From Druceiella hillmani (taxonomy: Eukaryota > Arthropoda > Insecta > Lepidoptera > Hepialidae), in NCBI GenBank assembly GCA_039881145.1, contig JAYKKI010000008.1:36231001-36295000 (forward strand): DNA of 64,000 nt, written 5' to 3'. A program made the translations under genes and the position numbers. The notes under the pieces were generated by a model that saw only the letters and a program-made list of their open reading frames with translations, was not told the origin of the DNA and did not search any database. Positions 49,851 to 60,632 of the stretch are shown here, piece by piece. Within the stretch, counting starts at the first letter, position 1. Every line of letters starts with the position of its first letter.

Positions 49851-51465
49851 TTTTTTCAATGTGTAGATATTGCATAAAAGCTTACTCTTTTTTTTCAATT
49901 CATTTGAAATTTGCCGAGTCGACATACTCTTTTTCACTTGAAAGAATTAAAACATTTCTTACAATTATAAGAAATTATATGAAGCGGCAACTATCAGGAG
50001 TTTTTGACGTAGGTTTTAGTGAATTTTTAATCATATTCCATTCTCATTGGCCAATATATAAATAATTTTCAAGCCACTTCTAAACTTAACAATATACATG
50101 GAAGTACATTGGAAAACAGGATTTGATGTGGGATGTAGTAGAATGTCTAATTCAAAATTAGCTTGTAACTTATTTTTAGCCATAAGTTAATGTCATATAT
50201 GAAATCTGCTCCATTGGATAATGGATTAGTTTTTGATTCAAAATATAAAACAATGATCAAATTCTTTCTTGCTACAGCAATTTCTTCTTTAATTTTATAT
50301 CTGTTTTTAAAACAATAAAGTCATTTCCTAGTCACCCTTCTTTATTCAAGATATTCAGAAATTTTACTTTAGTTTCCTAAAAATAATAGAAGCTTTGTTG
50401 AGTGGATAGAGGTTTTGTTGATGAGATATTGTATGAGTAATAGTCATCTTTAAATACGTGTTTCATTTTTCATTGTATAGAGATATTTAACACATTTTAT
50501 TTTCTACCGCCAGATGGAGATTGAGTCAAACAAATGTTTTTTACAGAATATAAGTAATTATAAAATTGCTCATTTTTTTTTTGCAAAAACAATACGTGAT
50601 TAAATTTTTAAAGAGTGTTAGCATGATCTGCTGCTTGATATTTTTCATATACATTTTTTTTGGATGACTAGAAAGCATGGAGATGAGAACATTTATCTTT
50701 CGGGGAATCGTACTGAGAATAAGAGATGTAATATATATTATAACAATGTATTTCTTTGTTTTCCCTCATGAGTTCATGATAAATGTTTTCCTTAAAAATG
50801 TGTTCTGATATTAGTTTAAAATAAAGACAACGTATGAAAATTAAATGTTTTGCTATTTCAAATACATGTTATATGAACGCCTTATTTAAAAAATTAAACC
50901 ACGTCATCAATTTTCTGTTAATATTTAATACGCAAATGTTTATGAAATAAATATTTTGTGCACGTTATTTCGGAATTTTACTCGAAAACCGTAACCGTAA
51001 CAGACAGGAAAAATGAAAAATAACCAAAAATATGTTTTTCGTGTATATATATATATAACTTATGATTGCAATTGTTTCTTTTTTGTATTTTGAACCGTTA
51101 GTGAAATATGATGAATAAAAATGTGAACATCGACTTATTTTCCAAAATAGTGGCCCAGGCACAGGATACACGAATATTGATTTTTTATATATTACGTCTA
51201 GATAATAGCACTACTAAACACATGCAAAGTATTTACTATACGGAAAATATTTCCAGGTAGAAAGTAATTTTGACATAACATGACTCAACTAATAGGTAAT
51301 GTATCACAAACATGGGCAGTAAAATGTTAATTAAGTGACAACTAATTGAAAGAAAAACATGAAGTCGAATTCTGCATATTTTTCATTCACATAGTTTCTT
51401 ATCTTCCAATTAGTTTCTCAGGAATGTATGCAATTATTCTTGCGTAATCCGGCAATATGTTATTT
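49851..51465. other. No gene seen
   Basis: AT-rich DNA with short incidental frames only. Confidence 0.6.
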
Positions 51466-52232
51466 TTAGGTTTCCGTACCTTAAAGGAAAAAAACAGAGG
51501 AACCCTTATAGGATCACACCAAGTCATCCGTCTGTTTGTCAAGACCCTTTTTTTAGGAATGTGTGGAGGTATAAAATTAAAATTAATATTAAATACTTAG
51601 GTCTATAGTTTATTGGAGCTGTAAAAAAATTAAGCTACTAAATCAATATAATGAAAAAAAAACCCTAAAAATGCGGCAATTTATGGCGCATTTTTTGATA
51701 CTCGCAAATAAATCAACACCTGTAGGATACTTCTCATTGACCTAGAATCATGAAATTTGACAAAAATCAAGATCTCATAGCACAAGTAAAGAAAAGAAAC
51801 GAAAATCGTTAATTTGTATTTATATTACATAATTTTTTTTTTTTAAATATGAGCCTGTGGAAGCTATAGTAGGCAATATATTTTCGTTCCGGCCATTTAT
51901 GCCGCATATTTTGATATTCGCGAAGAAGTTTTAGAAGGTATTTTGCGTTTGACTCATGAAATTTGGCAAGAAGCAAGATCCCACAGCACAAGTAAAGGAA
52001 AATATCCGAAATCGTTAATTTGCATTCATCTATTATGTGACTTAAAAATATTTTCTTAAATATGGGCCTATGGAAAATATAATAGGCAATATATTTTCGT
52101 TCTAAAATCTTAAAATTGTGTATATAGTTTAATGGGAACATTATGTACCATTAAATATAAATAAATATCTAAATGGGTATGTAACCCTCGTAGTGCGAGT
52201 TCCACTCTTGCTTGATATTTTTTTTTTAAATC
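51466..52232 (+). mobile_element. Near full-length non-autonomous repeat of the TTCCGTACC type
   Basis: It begins TTAGGTTTCCGTACC, continues with GGAACCCTTATAGGATCAC and TCCGTCTGTTTGTCAAGACC, and ends with AATGGGTATGTAACCCTCGTAGTGCGAGTTCCACTC followed by T-rich sequence. This arrangement matches a repeat that I know to be abundant in Lepidoptera. It has no coding capacity. A stretch of roughly 210 bp inside it is tandemly duplicated (51680-51892 and 51896-52102), visible from two copies of GGCAATATATTTTCGTTC. The mobilising machinery is unknown to me. Confidence 0.7.
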
Positions 52233-53141
52233 AATACCCACGTTAATAAGACAATTAAATTTTAGATTATGTATGAAATTATAATTACGTTTAAATTAGC
52301 ATCCTCTGTAAATAGCGCCAATTATCAGTTTGGCTATATGTAACATATTGCAAATTGTTAAATATAAAATGTATTGTCATTTATCTGTTGGAAAAAAAAC
52401 TAGAAAAGCAAAGCGTAGGTTTTGTTCTTAATTAACTTAGCATATTTCACTTTAATATTAGAATGGTAATAACTAGTAAATTAACGGAATAAAGTAAACA
52501 ATTAGCCCTTAATTTATTACATTTCCTTCCTTTTATCATTTATTAGGGACGTATTTCATTTCGTGAAAATTATTTTATTCCAAAATGTATTGTACTTTCC
52601 TAAATTTTAAATTGTATTCAGATACCACTCAGAATACATCCTAAGGGCAGCGCCAGTATTATAATTGCATTTGGTAAAGGTACACTGGAATCAAGTTTAG
52701 ATACTCGCTCGTGCTAAAAACGATATATTTACCAATTACACTCACTCAAGAACGTACTACAAATATTTAACAAAAACCCTTATACGCATTATATAATAGT
52801 ACACATCCCAATTGCCGTTATGAAAACAATAAATATCTCTTTCAAAAGATTTTAACGTTTTGATTGGTTTAAATACACATTCATTAGTATTGCCATATTA
52901 AATGATAAATAAACCAAAGAGATTCGTTTTGAAATCGTAATTAAAATTACACTAATATTGTTACTAAGAAGCAAGTAATATTTTATCAAAATCGTACATT
53001 TTCATGCGATTATCAAATGTTACACAATATTGTATGAATCGTTATTGAAATAAGTTTATTTTAAAAAACGGTAATGGTATTTTTTAAAATCTTAATATTT
53101 GGCCTAATTATAAATTTTAAAGATTTTCAAAAACTTGTATA

Positions 53142-53292
53142 TTGAATATATTTGGCGTTAACTTTGTAGAAATTCATTATTCACAATTAAATGAAACTAC
53201 GTGATGTAGTATTATTTCTACTTTCTTTAAGTGCTTTGCCACGACCTAGGTTTCGTTGTATTACAACATCTTCAGGTGGGCTATTAGCAAAG
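53142..53292 (-). mobile_element. Hammerhead repeat family, copy 7 (most complete single unit)
   Basis: On the minus strand the unit starts near CTTTGCTAATAG, continues through the intact ribozyme, then an A-rich stretch, the hairpin ACTAC/GTAGT around ATCAC, TTTCATTTAATTGTGAATAATG, and ends near AATTAACGCCAAATATATTC (its own copy reads AAAGTTAACGCC). The same blocks in the same order recur in the other six copies, so this serves as the family reference. It has no open reading frame and no reverse transcriptase, so it is presumably non-autonomous. It lies antisense to the Ig gene. Confidence 0.8.
53239..53281 (-). ncRNA. Intact-looking minimal hammerhead ribozyme (type I)
   Basis: Read on the minus strand, the motif runs in order. 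Stem I 5' strand CCAC; core CTGAAGA (CUGANGA) at 53275-53269; stem II GTTGT, loop AAT, ACAAC; GAAA at 53254-53251; stem III ACC/GGT with a two-base TA between; then cleavage-site C at 53243; stem I 3' strand GTGG at 53242-53239. Stem I pairs CCAC with GTGG perfectly, and after a two-base mismatch a TT/AA pairing could extend it. One unpaired T lies between the core and stem II. Predicted self-cleavage is between 53243 and 53242. Stem III is too short to be stable alone, but ACCTAGGT is self-complementary, so two molecules could share a longer helix. Such short-stem-III type I hammerheads are known in Penelope-like retroelements and animal retrozymes. Function here is inferred, not shown. Confidence 0.82.
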
Positions 53293-54419
53293 ATCTTTGA
53301 TAATCTTTTTTCAAAGATTTTAAACAATCTTGATCTTGAAATGAAATTGACTCTGAAATTGAATTGCTTTATCCTTTTCTTTTTTAAAACCTTCTTTTCT
53401 AAAACTATGCAAATGAAAGGAATAAGTAGAAAAGTAAACATCAATCGTTAAGAATTGTTTAATCGTCATGCAATATTGCCACATTTATTACATTTATCGA
53501 AATAAAATATATAGATTGATGCATTTCCGTGTTAATGACTTACCACAATTTTTAAATTTCCGAAAAAATTGTGTAATTTAAAAAAAAGTGTATTAAAATA
53601 TACTCATGATGTTCTATTATGGATTGAAATGGCACTATTTAGTGATCTCAATCAACTGTTCTTATTCCTTAAACAAAATTAATAATCTTCAGATGTTTTA
53701 TTTATTATACACGTTAACTTTTACGAATCACCTAACACGAAGTCGAATGAAACTTATCCAATATTAAATGTAATTCTAAGCAATTAAGTGAAGATTATAA
53801 ATATTCAAATGATTCTTATTATGTCAAATTAAGCCCATAAATAGACTTTCTTAAATTGCTGGAATTGGTAGAGCCAAAAAGTTGCTTTACTAATAACATA
53901 CATTAGGGAAAAAGTTATAATTTCTATGTAAAAAAAATATGGCTCCCAGTTTTAGACTGATTATGTGAATTAATTCTTTTTTGACTATAAATTTATTCTC
54001 TTTCTTTAACCAAGGACTACTTACCTGCAAAAGTTAAAATTTCTGATTTAATTAATTATGTAGTTCCGAAATGAAACGTTTATGTAAAAATCTACAAACT
54101 TTGTTCTCTGACGCTAATTTTCAATAAGGATTCTTATTTGGTTTAATAGTTTATATTGTAAAAATATGTTATTTTGTATGTTTTGTGCAATCGAAAGTGT
54201 TATTGATTTTTTTCTCTAACGCCACATGATGTGGAAATATGAATAAATCGTCACCTCTTTTGGATATAGTTTGAAAGACCTTTCTTTTATAAACCTGTAA
54301 TAAACAAATGGAACAAAAAACCGTCTAATTGAAGTAAAAACACTGCATAAATGATGTGTTACAAAATAAGTACAACGACTGTAATATACCACAACGTTAT
54401 GGACCCAAATCGTCCTCAA

Positions 54420-54740
54420 TATCAACAAGACGCAACAAATTCGCGTCGCAACGCGAATATTGAAAATTTCATCAATTCGTCTTACTCACTGTGCGAACAA
54501 TGCCGCTGGTCGCAGTTGTAATGCCGCGGTAAATCCCCCAAATTACTTTGACACAAATTAAGGCGAATGTCTTTACGACAGTGACAAAGAACTCGATATA
54601 AATCAAAAGTAATAAATTGAATAGGGGAACGCGCCTCCGCATCTGTTATTTAGAAGCGCGTGGGCGCTTCGCCTGCCAGCTACCTGCTCTTATTACGTAT
54701 GCAATTACCGCTATAGATTCGGCCTTTTCTCCTTTTTTCC
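54420..54740. promoter_or_regulatory. GC-richer island, candidate regulatory element
   Basis: TTCGCGTCGCAACGCGAA is a near-perfect palindrome near 54439-54456. GAACGCGCCTCCGC, GAAGCGCGTGGGCGCTTCG and CAGCTACCTGC follow. No coding frame. Confidence 0.3.
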
Positions 54741-55319
54741 TGTTTTGCATGTCCGTATATTGATGTTTTCCACAGGTATATATTTTTACCTATTCAGGCA
54801 CCGATGGGCTTTGTAATTTTGTTTTTATGTTAGAGGTAGATTGTCAAGAATTCGTTATTTTCCGGTTATAAGCGTACGGTTACGGTATGATGTAAGTAAT
54901 AAAACGTCAAGAAGAATATTTAGAATTTTAAAAACTACAAACAAATGCATAATGCTTCATGCAATTTTAACTAACTGGTAAAATAATTAGGTTACTAAAT
55001 TTTTTTTAATATTGAACATTTTCGTTTTCTCACGTTAATACAAATAAACAATGCGATAAAATTACATTAGTTAATTATAACTGTTTAAATTTAGTTTTTT
55101 TAACTAATTTGTTTTTAAAATTTAGGTAGATTTCCAAAAAATCAAGAGATCAACTTGATGCAACAGCTAGTTTTTGTTTCATAGCGATGAGTTTCAATAT
55201 TTTCAAAAATTAATTTACATTGCATTATTAAAACGACAATAAATAGTGCCTGGCTACCCAAATCATGGTAATAAAATAAATGTAAATTAAATCTATGTAA
55301 ATAAATAAGTAAATAATGT

Positions 55320-55405
55320 AAAATCGTGGTGAAGTTTGGAGTGATGAAGTAGAGGTAGGTGCTTGAGTAAACATTGCGAATACGGGAGACATACGAGGGC
55401 ATACG
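55320..55405 (-). repeat. Unnamed repeat family E, partial copy 3
   Basis: The minus strand shows GCCCTCGTATGTCTCCCG, a CTTACTCA-like block and CATCACTCC, matching the head of the other two copies. The remainder diverges. Confidence 0.4.
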
Positions 55406-56259
55406 TCGTTGTTGGTCGTGTTCTGATTATATTTTTTCTGCTTGTATTCGATTAAACTTACTTTGGTTTTCCAGTTTGTTTGAAATTAAAAACTATTGTC
55501 CGTATTTTTAATTTGATTATTTTGGTACTTTTAGTATATGGGTGCAAAAATTTAGTTATTACGTACTTTATTGTTTACAGGTATAATAAAACGGTATTAA
55601 TAGGCTACTTGCATTTTAATATGTATAGAACCGAATTTCCCGTAATTCATTTTTTCTTAAATAAATTAATGTAATGAAAGTAATGAGAAAGAAAAGTGTT
55701 GTTTTTAGAATTTTTTCGTTGGTCTATTTATCTGACACTGAGTCTGTTAATTTGTTCGTGCATTATACAAAGATAGGTAAAGAGATTTTGATGACTTTTT
55801 ACTTATAAATTCTGCTGGATTTGGAGTAACACAATGGATATATTTTATCGTAAAAAACCAAGTAGAAGGAAGTTGTGGTAATTGCATTCCTATACAAAGC
55901 ACACTATTTAAAAGAAGTTACATCTATAATTATCATAATACATAAAAGTACATGTATTAATATCATAATTAATACTATTTTCTAAAATTGCTGGTGCAGC
56001 CAGTTATTAATAACTAGATATTTTTAAATTTGTGGACCCGAATTAATAAAAATAACTTTTTAGTAGAACATCATAAAGTTGAATATGAAATTTTATTATT
56101 AGAAAGTATCAATTTTAATATTCTCATATATTCAGAACACAAATATTACGCAAAAAAATTACATATTTGCCAGGCGATCAAATTCGTTTCGATGTTAAAT
56201 TGAAGGACTGTCGTTTTGATTTAATGTCGCTTAAAGTCTTCCTTCTGACAATATCAACG

Positions 56260-56760
56260 TAATTAACTCACTTTATACTGGTTTAAAACCCGAACTGCGC
56301 TCTCACGTCCGCAAACTAAAGCTAAGACCACTCAGCTCTATTCCCCCGCTCACACTAACAAACATTAAATTGGATTACCAAACAGCTCAGTAAACATTTA
56401 TTTCAACAACGGTTTAGTCACACACGCCCATGGCGACGTTAAAACAAATAAGACAATACAGACGAGACAAACAAAGGAAATCAATACATTTACTTCGGAA
56501 CTTTGCGTTTTCCCATTACCGAGGCCGGCAATATTACTACACAATACAGACCGAGCGGCATTCGCGGGCGGTAAGTGAATGCGTGAGAAGCAATTGGAGC
56601 GTTAACAAATGGTCAACTTGGTTAGAAGGACTTTTACAGTGCTAAGCTCTTTGTGTGGAAACCCTCGGAAATTCGACATACGCCGTGCATTTCTCGATAA
56701 TTGCAATCGTAGCCATGGGATCCTCAGTTCGAATAGTTGCTACTAAGTATTCGCGCTCTT
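56260..56760. promoter_or_regulatory. GC-richer island, candidate regulatory element
   Basis: AACTGCGCTCTCACGTCC, ACACGCCCATGGCGACG and GCATTCGCGGGCGGTAAGTG occur here. A frame opened by the ATG at 56430 reaches a donor-like GTAAGT at 56571 in phase 0. No domain or signal peptide is visible and the position does not fit as an upstream exon of the + strand Ig gene. Confidence 0.3.
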
Positions 56761-57849
56761 AATCCTTTGATGAGTTCAACTCGTTCGGGCGCATGTAGCC
56801 GAATTCCATTAAGCGAGATTTAAAGTTTGCAGTGAGATTTTGTTTAAGTTTTGTAATTGGCACCGTACTGAAGTCTTTGATCGGATTCGACTTTAATTTG
56901 GAGACGTTTGCAAAACTCGACGTTAAACTGCTTTTGGAGAGATTTGAGTTACAGAAGTTTGAGGAGGTATTTAACTGAAACATTTATGTGGTACTTCAAG
57001 TTAATTTACGTCAAAGTTGAAGTAACCGTAAATAAAAATATAAATGGATTTCGTTAATTAAATTTTTATTAAATATTTAATTACATTTCCATTATAATGA
57101 AATGTTGTACACAAAATATACGTGTTTTTTTAATTTCGGAAATATTAACTTGCGAACAAATTTATGAAGGATGATATCTAATTTTTAAGAAGATTATTTT
57201 TATTGTAACGTTATTTAATTAGTGTTATCTGATAACAAGTGAGACATTTGCTGTTATTAATTAATGTTTCTACTTAGTTTATTTATGTATTTATTCTTTG
57301 ATATTTTTCTATTTTTAAATGAATAAAAATATGGACAATGGATGTCCATTTCTTAGAATAAATAAAACTTCCTTCAAGTACACTATTTTTACACGTTTCA
57401 TGTAAAAACATATTATATATATAAAAAGAACATAATTTTATAACCAAATTTTTACCCATTTTTGAATATGGTATTAATGTGAAAATTTGCTGAATTATTT
57501 ATTTGCGGTGGCAATACTACAAATTTATTTCTCTTCATAACAGCTGCTCAGCAATACAAATAGAAGAATGCCTTTCAAGGAATACTGAACTGATCCCAAG
57601 CCGAATATGAACTGTACATTAGAGGAAGGAATGCGTCATAACCCTGACTCAGAAAAGCTAATAAAAGGCTCTCTAATTTCTATTACTATCTCAATCTGTG
57701 TCTAATTGGATGCATTACAAAACGTCACTAACCTGGTTTTTAATGATTTCTACCTCAAATTTCGATGCTTGTTGCTTCAATTCATGTTATTGTCGGAAGA
57801 AAAATATCAAAACAATGATAATCATTTTTGAGACCAAAAAATGGAAAAA

Positions 57850-57853
<4 letters not shown>

Positions 57854-57915
<62 letters not shown>
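57854..57915. repeat. TA microsatellite
   Basis: About 30 uninterrupted TA units. Confidence 0.97.
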
Positions 57916-57921
<6 letters not shown>

Positions 57922-58984
57922 AAGAACGTTTTCATTTCAATCACATTTTAATTTATTTGAAATATTACCGAAACGCAAATAAATTAATATATATTTCAAG
58001 ATCAATATTCACAATTAAAGGCTGGATCGAATTAAGACAGCCAACAAAAGCGTTGGAGAAAAAAATGGCATAAAAGTTCTTATTTAAAGATGATGGAATT
58101 GGGTTATTTGAGTAAAAATTTGTTGCCGTTGTTAGATAACATAAATAAATAAAAAGATATAATTTGTAATTCGTACATAATTTTATCTAACTGACCGGCA
58201 TTCTATAGGAAGCTTGTTATTAACTATGATTCGGTTAAAAAAGTAACTTAAATAGTAGTGGATGGGTTCAAAATAAAATAGCATATAAACAAAACAACAT
58301 AAATAATATAAACAATAAAAAATAAATATGTAAATACTATGGAAAGTATTAAATAAATACTATAATAAGTATTAAATAAAATTTAAATTATACAAATAGA
58401 AAAAAATATGGTTTAGATGATAATTTATTATCGTTTTATTAATAGTAATGAACCATTTTCAACACATTGACTTACGAGAAGAAATTTTAAATTTTCAATA
58501 ATCCGTATCCAGATCCATATCCGAAATTCCATATCCAGATCACCACAGTAATATTGGAGCTTTCATTATTAAATTATGCCCACTATCATGAAATATAGAT
58601 AACTTTTTCCCCAATTCATTCTATACTAACTTCATCATCACTGATGTGAAGTCACTATTTGTGTTTACACTTTCTATTCCCCTACCAGAAGTTCTAATTT
58701 CAGGGGGATAAGTATTTTGAAAAAAAATCTTAAACATAAAATATATTTTCATTGCTCTAACAGTCACGGGTTTTAAAGCTATTTACAACTGAATTGAGGC
58801 TATTAAATATGTATGAAAAGTAAATAACATACGTAAATAAATTATGTAATAAAAGTCAATATTGGATGTAAAGTCTCCTATTATAAAATACCTGTATCAT
58901 TTGTTAGTAGTAGCCTTAGATTTGGTTATTTAAATGTTTAACTTATAACTTCGAAGAATTAATTATTTATTTAAATTTGTTATT

Positions 58985-59440
58985 TTTGGAGCCTACTTTA
59001 CAGCCTCTTGAAAAATAATATTTTCTACTACTTCGTTGTTGAAACATCAAATATTTCAGCTCCATACTTTTTTTAGTCTGTACGTCTGTCGATCTGTGCC
59101 GTTTTTTTGCAGTTATCTATTGCTATAAAGTGAAAAGTAGTTATACATATTTATAACGCCTGCAAAGTTATAGAATAACGTCTTTGAAAAAAAAGTTCAT
59201 TGTTCCTACTTGTAAAAAGGGGGTGACTTTTTTTAATCGTGTACTCAGTTGGATAAAATTTTCGACAATATGTCTCTATAAAATATTGGGGGTATGTTAT
59301 GAATACTTCTACGATGCAGGAGTCTGTTTCGAATATAACTTTAAATTGGTAATTTTTGGGGGAGTTAGGTGTCACCACACCCTACTAGCTAAACCACTAT
59401 TTTTAAATATTCAGAAATATTGACAGTAGTACTATATACA
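58985..59440 (+). repeat. Probable interspersed repeat ending CACACCCTACTAGCTAAACC
   Basis: CTGTACGTCTGTCGATCTGTG near 59080 and GGTGTCACCACACCCTACTAG near 59370 have the look of a repeat common in Lepidoptera. No second full copy was found here, so the call rests on recollection of the family. Overlapping 75- and 79-codon frames on opposite strands are incidental. Confidence 0.35.
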
Positions 59441-59734
59441 TATAAAGAAATTAAAAGAAAATTATCTAATAAAATAATTAGAAAATTATCACCACTAAGT
59501 CGCCTCCACTAATTTACGAGTAATTAAATAATTAAAAAATTATTGCAACTAATTGAAAAAAGACTCCACTAATTTACGAATATTGACATTCGTCTTATGA
59601 CATGTTGTTGGGTCTGCCGTTTGTCCAAAGAAACTCCATACAAAGAACTTAATATATAAAATAATAATTACAAAAATTACTTTGTATCATAAAATTTATA
59701 CACACTATGTCTGTAAAAGATGTAATATGCTATA

Positions 59735-60495
59735 TATTTAGACTTCCTCTCAGTCATACTGCTCTTGACATGGGCGGTCATGGTCATGACGAGGCCACAT
59801 CGTCATTGGTGGTTGATGTTACCCTCCTCACAATTTCTCGCCATCTTAACCTATTGGTCGACATCCTAATGCATTTAGGTAGAGGGTCTCCAACTGCTTA
59901 TTTTATTTGATCAGCCCATCGTATGGATGATTTGCCATGCGGTATATTCCCTTCCACCCTTCCCTGGATAACCAAAACGCTTTACAGCATTGTTTCGCCT
60001 CAAGACATGGCCAAAGAACTTCAAAATTTGAGACTGCACTTATGTTGATAGACGCTGCGTGATGCCGAGTTGATGAAGTATGGAGGTTTTTGTACGAAAT
60101 TCTGTCCATGACACTCCCAACATTTTTCTCCACACCACATCTCTAGGGCATCTATTTTCCACTTTTCCAGCTCTCGTAATGTCCAAGTCTCGGATGCGTA
60201 TAGAAATATGGGGAAAACTGGTATTCTTACAAGCCTGGTCTTAGTAGCTTTAGTTAAGTTGCGATTCCTCCATATTTTTTTCAGCTTATCCATCGCACTT
60301 TTAGCTGTCGCCATTCACCTCTTGACCTCATTTACGCAGCCCTCATTATTTGAGATTAAAGCATCAAGGTATATGTAGGAATGGACTATATCGCAGTCCG
60401 CAATCTGTGTCACCTCTGGCAAGTTTTTATTGGCGCGGTCCACAATCATCATTATGGTCTTGCTCCGGTTAATCTTCAATACACTTTTACACCTG
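59735..60495 (-). pseudogene. Decayed LINE reverse-transcriptase C-terminal region and 3' tail
   Basis: Read on the minus strand, conceptual translation gives KTIMMIVDRANKN and VHSYIYLDALIS, a stop, then MATAKSAMDKLKKIW and the conserved FPIFLYASETWTLRELEKWKIDALEMWC. This is followed, in shifted frames, by KFFGHVLRRNN and WREIVRRVTSTTNDD. These are the late-palm, thumb and tail motifs of non-LTR retrotransposon polymerases common in insects. There are several stops and at least two frameshifts, and the 5' part is absent, as usual for 5'-truncated LINE insertions. It is inactive. The clade (RTE- or Jockey-like) was not settled by eye. Confidence 0.85.
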
Positions 60496-60509
60496 GTGAG
60501 AAATAATAT

Positions 60510-60632
60510 TAATATTTATAAATAGTTTGATAGAAATACCACGCACGCGTAAATGCTTATATGGATCAAAATGTATGCGGAACCATCTTAGAGCGAATTA
60601 TACTCGTTCTTAACAAGTTTGTTTCATATACA
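60510..60632 (+). mobile_element. 3' end of a TTCCGTACC-type repeat
   Basis: ATAAATAGTTTGATAGAAAT, ATGCGGAACCATCTTAGAGC and ACTCGTTCTTAACAAGTTT follow the family order. It abuts the LINE tail that ends at 60.5 kb. Confidence 0.55.

Noticed and set aside
56430..56570. ATG frame ending at a GTAAGT donor as an alternative first exon
   Set aside because: It would have to lie upstream of the + strand Ig exon to join it, but it is downstream. No domain or signal peptide is visible.
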